Source: Enoplolaimus lenunculus
Lineage: Eukaryota; Nematoda; Enoplea; Enoplida; Thoracostomopsidae
Assembly: GCA_030248215.1 (NCBI GenBank)
Contig: JASANG010000598.1
Coordinates: 184,805-248,804 of the forward strand
Direction: 5' to 3'
Length of the DNA: 64,000 nucleotides
The first letter of the stretch is position 1, and each line of letters starts with the position of its first letter. Below are positions 52,341 to 61,879 of the stretch, one piece after another. Both the position numbers and the translations under genes were made by a program. The notes under the pieces were generated by a model. The model was not told the origin of the DNA, searched no databases, and saw only the letters and a list, made by a program, of their open reading frames with translations.

Positions 52341-53456
52341 TTTATGCAAAGTTCACAATAACTTTTGAGTGCCTGTCTCCGATTTGTACCGGTGTTGGAA
52401 TTATCCCATGTACACGTTTTAAAACACAATCGTTAACAATCACAGCATTACACTATTTCGTGTCTGATATTGAATACTTTATGAACAAAAAACACTTAAT
52501 GCTTGGTATTTTCTTACATATAGGTGGTGCTTTTGATAATGTGAACTTCAGTTCCATTGAAAAAGCACTTAATAGATTCAATGTTGAACTGTTTATTATC
52601 AATTGGATAATGCAGTAACTAAATACTAGAATCATTACTGCAAAAGTAGGATGTAGCAGTAGAAGTGTATTAGCGAGAACAGGATGCCCACAACGCGGAG
52701 TCTTTCACCACTTCTGTGGGTAATGGTCATTGACTCCTTGATTCAAGAATTGAAATGTAGAAACATTACTTGTCAGGTTTATGCTGATGACGTTGCAATA
52801 CTTTGCACAGGGTTGTAACCTAATGAGTCGTTGAAAATAGTAAATAAGTGGTGTCGACAGAATGGTTTGAAAATTCAACCTTCAAAGAGCAGCATTGTGT
52901 TTTTTAACAGGAGAAGGATACAGCCTGTTTTGCTAGCTATTAAAATAGATGGTGTAACTTTAACATTATCAGAATCAGTAAAACCTTTAGGCGTCATTTT
53001 AGACAAAAAACTGCGGTGGAATATACACATTGAAGCTGCATGCAATCAGCGATAAACAGTTTGATTCAATGCAACAAAATTGTTGGGAAGGGTCGGGGCA
53101 GTCGAGCGTAAACAGTTCTTTGGCTGTACGAAGTTGTGATACTCCCGAAGCTGTTGTATGGTTGTTTAGTTTGGTGGCATAAAATGTCCTTTAAGGTCAA
53201 TCAGAAAGCTCTGACTAATATTCAAAGACTTGCATTATTGTATACATCAGGAGCTTTGAGATCAACAGGTCAAATGTCATTAGGAATTATGTTTAATGTT
53301 TTACCTATACATTTAGCGGTCTTTAAAGATGCTGCCGGATGGTACACAAGACTTCATTCTTGCAAATCTTGCAAAAATCACCTCACAGGTCATGGCACAA
53401 TTTCTAGCGCTGTTCTAAAAAGAATTCCCTTAGTAAACGCACCAACTGATTTGGAC

Positions 53457-53835
53457 CAGGGTGCAACCGGAATTCCGGTTCCGGCATTTTTTCACCTTCC
53501 GGTTCCGGTAAATTTTTACCGGATTTAAAAATTCCGGTGTTATAATTTGCCCGTTTTCTTAACTTTGCTAATTTTTAAGAATCTCTTTTGAAAGCCACTT
53601 GTACTCCGAATATAAGCCATTGATGGTAAATTTCATTTCAGTCGATGATGAAAATCTAAAATACAACAAATAAAATAAATACCTATGTTCGACTAAGGTT
53701 ATTTCACAAATAATAGAGCAAAAAATAAGATTAAAATAAATTTTTTGGTGAAATGCATTTTTTACTTTGCGGTTCCGGTTCCGGTAAAATTTTCAAATTC
53801 TGGTTCCGGTAAATTGTAATTCCGGTTGCACTCTG
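53457..53835. mobile_element. hAT-like MITE inserted in the LINE
   Basis: Terminal inverted repeats begin CAGGGTGCAACCGGAATT on the left; the right end, read in reverse, is the same with one change (CAGAGTG). It is flanked by an 8-bp target duplication, ATTTGGAC on the left and ATCTGGAC on the right. CAG-starting ends and an 8-bp duplication are hAT hallmarks. The interior is non-coding, with GGTTCC-type subterminal repeats. The LINE reading frame resumes directly after the insertion. Confidence 0.85.
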
Positions 53836-54155
53836 ATCTGGACGTTAGAGAATATATAGATACAAGTCCATGGACGGTACTAATTAATGGAATGGATCAT
53901 CCTGTAACTGATATAGAGTGTTTTACTGATGGGTTAAAAAGAGAGCATTGTTAACACAAATAGAGGCACCGGATGTGGTGTTTTCATTGACAATGTAATC
54001 AGTTTATCTTTCTCTTTGGGACAATTTTCGTCAGTTTATCAAGCAGAAATTTTGGCTAATGATGAGGTCGGCTTAGAATTAATTAAGCGAGGTATTAGAC
54101 AGAAAATAATTGTCATTAGATCAGACAGTCAAGCTGCCCTCAAGGCACTTATGTT

Positions 54156-54380
54156 AATACCAATTGAAACAGCATTTTGCCGGGTTTACCTTTTCTGCAA
54201 AGTATTTTCGATTTCCGCTGAAACCTAATTTCAAGCTAGGATTTAAAGCTCGGACGCTTTTGTCATCACCACTTTGCTATAAGAGCTTAACGCTAGATTG
54301 CGAGCGGGTATCGTATCTTGTGAAGATTTTGTACTGCAGAAGAAATATTTAACAATACTCAGAAATATTTAACAATACTC
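54156..54380 (-). repeat. SINE-like repeat, copy 4, inserted in LINE RNase H
   Basis: TTTCAAGCTAGGATTTAAAG, TCATCACC, GCGAGCGGG and TCTTGTGAAGATTTTGTACTG match copies 1-3. It ends with a 20-bp unit (AGAAATATTTAACAATACTC) in tandem duplicate. The LINE frame stops at about 54155 and resumes near 54820, so this and the following ~440 bp of unknown sequence are inserted. Confidence 0.65.
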
Positions 54381-55200
54381 GATTTGCTAGTACGCAGTTT
54401 GTAAATAGTGGCTCAGTGCATAATATACTGCAGCGGAAATGGGTCTTAAAAGTAAGCCCTGGTCCTATCGAAAAGTTACCAGCAAGTTTTCAGCCGGCCG
54501 GATGGGTATAATGGGCAGTCACAAATATAGCCATTATTTCAAAAGCACTATTCCGTTTGCTAAACCACTAACAACGGATATATGCCACTATTTCAGTTAG
54601 CACTGCAGCTATGACTCATTTCAATGCGTATGTTTTATATGTATACGTATTTGTAAACTTATATGTAAATGCATGTATGTATGTATAATACATACGTAAT
54701 AATATGTCTTTCCGAACGTATTTGAAAAACCCATTTTATTTAAAAAAACCCACTGAAATTAAAAAAACCCACCAAGACACCCACGCCGAATTTTGAAAAA
54801 CCCTGGTAATTCCAAAAAACTAAGAGCCGCTCAAAGCACCTACAAGATCTCTCAATTACAAATAAAGTGTTTTTAACATGGATCAAAAGTCATTCGGTCA
54901 ATTATGGAAATGATATGGCTGATGCATTGGCTAAAGCTGGAGCTCAAAGGAGGTTTATCGGACCAGAACCTGTTATAGGTGTACCACAAACATAGATAAA
55001 AAATATGATCCAGAATTGGTGCATTTCACACACTAACCAGAGATGGCTACAGCTAAATACTTGTCGAAATACAAAGATATTGTTTAGTAAACTTGGAAAC
55101 AAAACATACTAGTTTCATTGTGCGACTTACTAGAAACAGAGTTAGATTACTAACATGAATAGTTACTGGACATTGTCAACTAAAGAATTCGGTATAGGGT

Positions 55201-58200
55201 CTACAGATCATATAGTCTAAATAAAATTGATAATAATATAAAGAAACTGAATAGGTTTATAACAGATTCAGTAAACTCTAACTTAGTTACCACAGTTTTC
55301 AGAGATTGTGTAACGGACGAACTGTGTCTAAACACCTCGAGGTGTCTATCAATGGATATCTATCTATCGATGGGATGGCTTTAGCCCATTCCACAGTTAG
55401 CCTTGATTCAACAAATAAACGGTGTTTTTCTTCTTCCATCGTAAATTCTTTTCTTTGACTGTAGTTAGTGCACTTGGCCATCGGTGGCAGATATACAGTT
55501 GGTTGTTGTCTGAGTTTATTTATTAGTTCCGGCATCGGATTAACATATTCAGGCTATTGGTCTTGCGCTGATCTATTGAGGTGCTGCGCAGTCGGGTAAA
55601 TGTAACAGATGTGGCGACATCGTTGTTCTTTAACTGAAAAGCTCGGAGTTAATAGACTTATTTAGCGAAACAAAACCATGAGAGATCCTTAAAAGTTTAT
55701 TATCCTGGGCCTGGAGTGGTACGGTTAACATGGCATAGGGATCTTGAAATTTTAAGCTATTTATTAGCTACAGATTAATTATAATTTGCATCGGTTAAGC
55801 CTAAATTCGTACTTTTACATTATTTAACTAATTATAAACGCTACACATACTTGCGAAAAGGTTTTTGGGTCCGCGGAATCTCAATTTATAGTTCCTGTGC
55901 AAAGATTACCCAAATTTTAATACCCTAACGATTAATTTAAGGCTCAAAAGGATCTAATTCAGTTTGCACGTGAAAATGGCATGTTTGTCTTCTCTATTAG
56001 GGACCATATAGCAAGCATATATTACTAATATCGTAACCGTAAGTAGTTCATGTTGATAGTTCTCTTTACGTGTTCCAACTTAGTACCGGATGATACGGCC
56101 TTAACCCCGCTAAAAACCTGGCCCAGGGAAAGCTCTAAATCCGACCATGTGTAATGATATATATGAAAATGGAAATGTAGGTGGTATTTCATCTTGAAAT
56201 TCTAAATTTTTACTTTTTACATTTTTAAACCACCCTCCCTCAGCTTCCCCTCATCCAGAGCGAAATGTGCTCTCAATTCGTTCTCGTTTCCTTATTGCTA
56301 AACCGTTACTCCGCTAGCCTTAATCTGTGTGCGACTTTGAATTAGCGCCGGATGTTATTCCTAAGAAATTATCAAAACTTCTTATTTTTACTTAAAAATT
56401 TACCTTGATAGGGTTTGCATGTGGTTTTGTCAAAGTTTTATGCGTTGTGTTTCGTGTTGTTTTTATCTCAGTGTGATTATATTCTCGGCACGTGTGAAAA
56501 ACGTCGAAAAACAATTCTTAAAAATTATTCTCCAAAAGTATTAAAAATAACCGAATTAAGTTCCACAGTTAGCATGTTCCAGTTAGTTGCGTATTCCAAG
56601 TTGTGCTTTCTCCCCGATTTATTTAATATAGTCTAAGTCAGATTAGTGTTATTTCTACAGTACACCAGTACGCAGCAGTCCTATTGGGCTTCGACAGAAT
56701 GGGCACCTTTCTTAGCAAGGCAATTACGCCTGAGCACTGCGGAGCGTACAACGCAAGTAACGCTGATAAAAGCCGTCACATCCGTGGTTGCACAATTTGC
56801 AACACAGAACGCACATTATGCACCAACCGCAAACCGTCGATAGCAAACCGCTGTTTTCCCGGTCAAAAGCAACATTTAAGCTAAGACACACTTCAAAGCC
56901 GTAATTCTGGCTGAAAACTAATCCGCAAAAACGAAATTTCAACTGAAATTACTTAAATCCGTAAAATCCTTATACTTGCCAAATATCTCTGAAAAATATA
57001 CCGGAACTCGCATTACAAAGCTAGCTAAGTTAATAATAAGTATTGAACCGGTAAACTCAACGGATTAGCTCGAAAAATTGGCAGAAATTAGTTAGGAAAT
57101 TTTGAGTGCATTTTTGAATAATTTAAGGGATTTGAATAGAAAAACAGAATTCGCGATCAAAAATAACCCAGAATATAACAAATAACGATAATAGGCACAA
57201 TATAAGGCGAAATAACGACATACTGATAAACTAGTAAAGTTGCGCAGCAACCAGAGGTCCCCTCCAGACAAGCCTTAGCAAAACCAAACCATAATTCAAT
57301 TTCAAACTTCAATTAAGGTTAATAATCCCGTTATTCACACGTATTTTAGCTTCTCGCTCACTTCGCCCGCGAAACTTTTATCGTTATTATATGTTAAGTT
57401 ATGTCGCGTACTCTACAAGATAATCGACACGAAAAGTGTGCTAAGATTTAAAACTGTTTGCCCCGATAACTCAAGATCACATTGATGATGCGTAAGTTGA
57501 TTCATTATAACAAAGGCCGAACGGTCAACCAAATACTTTGGGTTTGTGCCAAAATTCGCACATATACTGCAGAATGTTGAAGAAAAGTATGTAAAAGTTG
57601 TGTTTAAACACAACTTATTGCATTCGATGAGTGAGGTTTATTGTCAAATTCTGGCTCACTTTTTTGACTGCTTATGAGTCATGTATTGACTCGGCATTCT
57701 TTGCTGTGTACTGTGTTCGTGCAGGAGACACCTAACAAAGATTAGGCTCGGGCACGCCCCGGGTCCATATCCATAGGGACGTTAGGTACGCACAGTCCCA
57801 TATATAAATTATGCACTTCTCCCTCACAGACAACTTACAATCTGCTTATAGATCAATTAAAATCCTAGTATGGCCCTCCTTAAAATTTTTTCAGCTCTCT
57901 AGCGAGATTAGCGGTTACGGGTCTGCACAGCCCATTTCCAAACCTCCCCCACTTGCGTAAACTACGGCGCATATGTGTGCTACATATGCATCTATGTTAC
58001 ATACGCATAGTTTGGTTTCAATAGTCCCTTGCGAGGCACTCAGCAAAACTTGCACACCGTGCGTAGAGCATAGCGACAAAATCACGTTATCGTCGTAAGG
58101 TTGCGTCAAACATAGGTTTACACACTGCCTATATTTATCGTCCGTACACTGTTAGGATAACTTATTCGTGTAAGAGGTACTGTCTGAGCCCAGTGTGTTA

Positions 58201-58261
58201 ACACAATGTCGATCCTCAGAAGTGTAGGACAATTTCTTACTATTGCACGAGCGTTATAACG
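55201..58261. other. Intergenic, no supported gene
   Basis: Follows the LINE. A 78-codon minus-strand ORF at 55299-55535 has protein-like composition (MEEEKHRLFVESRL) but no recognised family or splice context. The rest is unremarkable. Confidence 0.45.
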
Positions 58262-58853
58262 TGGATGCTCCATGGGACAGCGGGACAGAAGGAAAGTGGG
58301 ACAGCAGGACAGTGGGACAGAAGGAAAGTGGGACAGCAGGACAGTGGGACAGCGGGACAGTAGGACAGCGGGACAGTAGGACAGCGGGACAGTAGGACAG
58401 TGGGACAGTAGGACAGCGGGACAATGGGACAGCAGGACAGTAGGACAGATGGACAGCAGGGCAGCGGGACAGTAGGACAGTGGGACAGTAGGACAGTGGC
58501 ACAGCGTGACAGTGGCACAGCGGGACAGTTGGACAGCGGGACAGTGGGACATCGGGACAGTTGGACAGCGTGACAGTAGGACAGCGGGACAGTAGCACAG
58601 TGGGACAGCAGGACAGTGGGACAGCGGGACAGTGGGACAGTAGGACACCGGGACAGCGGGACAGCGGGACAGTGGGACGGTAGGACAGCGGGACAATGTG
58701 TTAGTAGGACTGTCCCGCTGTCCCACTGTCCCACTGTCACGCTGTCCTACTGTCCCACTGTCCTGCTGTCCCACTGTCCCGCTGTTCTACTGTCCCGCTG
58801 TCCCACTGTCCCGCTGTCCACTGTCCCACTCTCCCGCTGTCCCACTGTCCCTG
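58262..58853. repeat. 10-bp minisatellite, head-to-head inversion
   Basis: About 43 units of GGGACAGYRG (58266-58700) run straight into the reverse-complement units CTGTCCCRCTGTCC (58711-58853). The switch lies at 58697-58712. Long open frames on both strands here are products of the repeat, whose 10-bp period gives a 10-residue protein repeat in every frame; they are not genes. Confidence 0.95.
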
Positions 58854-59097
58854 GACAGCGGACGGCCCTCAGCGTAACATGGGTCCGAGTTTTATTGTCA
58901 GAATTGAATTTACGTAACTTTGTGCATTTACAATTCTTGTTAGTTCAAGTTGCCTACAATAGTCTCGTAATGTGCTGTTCTATGTTATTATATTTAGCAT
59001 CTACGAACATACCGAGAGAAAGGCAGTTTCACAATTCTTTTACCCGACTAACGTTAAGCTAAGGTGTATATTAGTTCGGTACATAATCGCGCCTTGG

Positions 59098-59292
59098 CTA
59101 CGTGTCCCAAGTGTCCCAACTGTCCCATCTGTCCCAACTGTCACATCTGTCCCGAGTGTCCCAACTGTCCCATCTCTCCCAAGTGTCCCATCTGTTCCAT
59201 CTGTTTCATCTGTCCCAACTGTCCCATCTGTCCCATCTGTCCCACTGTCTCATCTATCCCAACTGTCCCAACTGTCCCGCTGTCCCAATTAT
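59098..59292. repeat. Second minisatellite block, CTGTCCCAA/ATCTGTCCC
   Basis: About 20 units of TGTCCCAACTGTCCCATC, in the orientation of the second arm of the main array. It is separated from that array by about 240 bp of single-copy-like sequence. Confidence 0.9.
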
Positions 59293-59307
59293 ATTTTTTG
59301 AATGTAT

Positions 59308-59383
59308 ACTCCTGGTACATTGCTGTTCCGGGAAAATGGGACGGGTACTCCTGGTAAATTTTTGTCTCGGGAAAATGGGACGA
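59308..59383. repeat. 37-bp tandem duplication
   Basis: Two imperfect units begin TACTCCTGGTA and end GGGAAAATGGGACG. They lie between the minisatellite and the TAAAGTAACATTGG tail typical of the TTAGGC family. Confidence 0.8.
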
Positions 59384-59432
59384 CCTTTAAAGTAACATTG
59401 GCACAAATGGTCATAATTGTTATAACAACGGA

Positions 59433-60399
59433 ACTGGGTCATCCACGTGATACTGTCTACGGTGCTGTAAAAAATTGTCCACACACCTGGTTTTAGGGCG
59501 GGACAAAACAACAATGTCCTTAACAGGGTGCAACCGGAATTCCGGTTCCGGCGGCGAAATTTGTATTTTCACTATCCGGTTCCGGTAAGAAATCCGGTAT
59601 TTTTTCACCGGAATTTTCCGGTATTTTAGGTATTGAAAATTTTTTTCTCATTCGAAGATTTAAGAAAGTTGGCATACAATTCGAACTTATTAATCTAAAA
59701 TTGTCCCAGCGTATATTGCCAAAATTTTCAATTTCTGTCACATCCCATAATTTATCATATTTTTCCACCTACTGCATTGTTTCAGGACTTTGGTATTCTA
59801 AATGGTGTGTTTACAGCATTAAAAGCGATACAATAGCGCTTAAAAATGAATCCTTCGGTAGCAAATATTTTTTTATTTTCCGGTTCCGGCTCCGGTTCCT
59901 GCATTTTATAACTTTCGGGTTCCGGTTCCGGTATTTTATAATTCCGGTTGCACCCTGGTCTTAAGCTATAAAGACTTAACATATGTGTAATTAGCTAGTT
60001 GGTTTTTGCAGCAGGCCCTTCGAAGGGACTAAGGACAATGTAGGTACTATCTGGACACAGTGTCTGACAGTACGAGTTCCTTCGAACAGACGCTGTATAA
60101 TCGCTGAGCAAAGATCCTTCCAACAAACTTTGTGTTATGAAATAAGCTGAGTCCCTTCTGACAGACCTGGACTAAACAGTTGTCCTTTAAATAACGTATT
60201 GACAATTTAGCATGGGTATGTACGGCAACGCGACCAGGCATAGGTCGTTTAGAGAGTTCGAGTTGTCAGCAGGGTCTACACAGGAAATGAGTAACATTTT
60301 GACATGTAATTTGGAAACAATAAAACTACAGACTTAGGTGCTGGTGTGTGGGGACAATTTTTTACAGTAACGTAGACAGTATAACGTGGATAACCCAGT
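59433..60399. mobile_element. Element bounded by about 66-bp inverted repeats
   Basis: 59433-59498 (ACTGGGTCATCCACG...TAAAAAATTGTCC) recurs inverted at 60333-60399 with a few differences. The ~0.83-kb spacer contains the hAT-like MITE at 59524-59957. It could be a foldback element or two opposed copies of one repeat; no target duplication was identified. Confidence 0.6.
59524..59957. mobile_element. Second copy of the GGTTCC-cored hAT-like MITE
   Basis: Starts CAGGGTGCAACCGGAATTCC and ends GGAATT...GGTTGCACCCTG read outward, with GGTTCC arrays inside both ends. Length is 434 bp. The flanking octamers GTCCTTAA and GTCTTAAG are only loosely alike. It sits inside a larger pair of inverted repeats (59433-59498 and 60333-60399). 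Confidence 0.8.
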
Positions 60400-61879
60400 A
60401 ATATGCGAATATCGGATGATATTAAATTGTAGCGAATATCACATAATGTATTTCTTGTGCAGTACAATCTAATTAATATACACCCTAAAATAAAAGAGAA
60501 AACGAAGCAGTATTAAAAATTTAGCACCTTGAATTAGCTCCTGCGTTGTTTCCATCGAAAGCTTTCACTAAATATGCTTCTAAATGAAATATTATTCATC
60601 GGGGACAATTTGGCTGTCACCTCAGATATGAAAACATTTGGAAACATATCATATGAATCTCGCAGACAATATGTTGAGAACCATATGATATTGCAGGATA
60701 AACGGTAACTGTCACTACTTTCGTTATATTTTGTACTAACTTTTTGAGACTGCCTGGAGGCCGCGTCTTTTAAAATGGTCAAATTTCCGGGGTACCAACT
60801 TTACAATAGGTTTCCCTTGAATATATTGTTCGATTTTTCGTTTTAGCTGTGTTAGATATAAAGTTATAGCAGATATTTTGTGAAAAAATTGAAGCTTGGA
60901 TTTTAGTTTCCGAAAGAACTCCCCCAGTTTTTAATCCCGTTATCCCCCGAAAAGCTCTATTTCTATTTTTGATCTTCATATATTAAAAGTTACACAACAC
61001 TTGCATATTGATTTGAATGTATACATAGGTATGGTGTGAAAATGTATTGCAGCGTATAAAATGTTCATAAAACGCATTACAGCTATCATGACAATACAAC
61101 ACGTTAAACTAGGCAAATAATAAGACACGTAAGCAAGTAGATATTGCAGGTCAGCGTTGTAGATCAGTGGGTTGTTAGAAGGCTGGTTTGGACTGGGTGC
61201 CACGGGACCGGAAAACGCTTGGGATTTGGTATTTTTTATTTTCTGGCTTCATGCTTGCTAAGTTAAGTTAGGAACGATTCCACATTTGTTTGAAAGTAGA
61301 GTTTTTCGAATTGCTTATTCCGATTAAAAATGAAAAGGCTTTATTTGTTTTCAAGAATTTGAGAAAACTTTAATTTTACTGATTTGTGTGCAACGTCCAG
61401 TGAAAAACGAAACAATATGCTGCAAGTACTCTTAATTTCTACCTTTTCAGTATATTAGTTAATTTTTGTTCCAATAACTTTCTGATCCTGCCAATTTTAA
61501 TACACGAAGACTTTGCCTTCACTACAAGTTAATTTTGTCCCAAAAGTAATAGTGGAGCTGTGACACGATTTGTGGATTGGTTTGTGGCAAAAGTTACTCG
61601 AGGTGTGTTTATGTTTTAAGGTACGATGTACTACAATTAATTCGTTTCTAAATTTCTAATACTACCATTATGCAATCGCTCGGTTAAAAAAGTGAAAAAA
61701 TGTAATTTAAACATTTCGTATGAAAATATATATACTTCACTTCTCACACGTATTGCCCACAAACATAACCTTTGAATTTGGCTCACATAAAAATGACTTC
61801 CAAAGCAAAACAAATTTATTTTATTCAATTTTTCTGTCCAATTTTGCATCAATGACTATACCGCCCACGCTGTTTACTA
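60400..61879. other. AT-rich, no gene seen
   Basis: Only short ORFs; no repeat recognised. Confidence 0.5.

Larger units (their letters stand above)
52460..55200 (+). mobile_element. Decayed LINE: reverse transcriptase C-terminal half plus RNase H
   Basis: Fragments in order: FLHIGGAFDN (about 52520), GCPQRGVF (about 52685), the catalytic YADD box (about 52780) with VAILCTG, then RT thumb-type sequence at 52831-53055 (NGLKIQPSKSS, LGVILDKKLRW) and 53136-53456 (PKLLYG, LPIHLAVFKDAA). RNase H follows: FTDG (about 53922), the acidic/Ser region SDSQAALKAL (54122-54150), and the last motif SHSVNYGNDMADALAKAG (54887-54940). RT plus RNase H in this order suits the I/R1/LOA-like non-LTR group. It is 5'-truncated, with frameshifts and stops, so it is inactive. 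Two insertions split it: a hAT-like MITE at 53457-53835 and about 660 bp at 54156-54820. Confidence 0.85.

Noticed and set aside
58118-58774. 218-codon minus-strand ORF (and overlapping 166-, 148- and 114-codon ORFs)
   Set aside because: Translation of the 10-bp minisatellite in several frames (CPTVPLS-type repeats); open because the repeat has no stop, not because it is coding.
58972-59395. Overlapping ORFs of about 100 codons
   Set aside because: Again products of TGTCCCA tandem units open in all frames.
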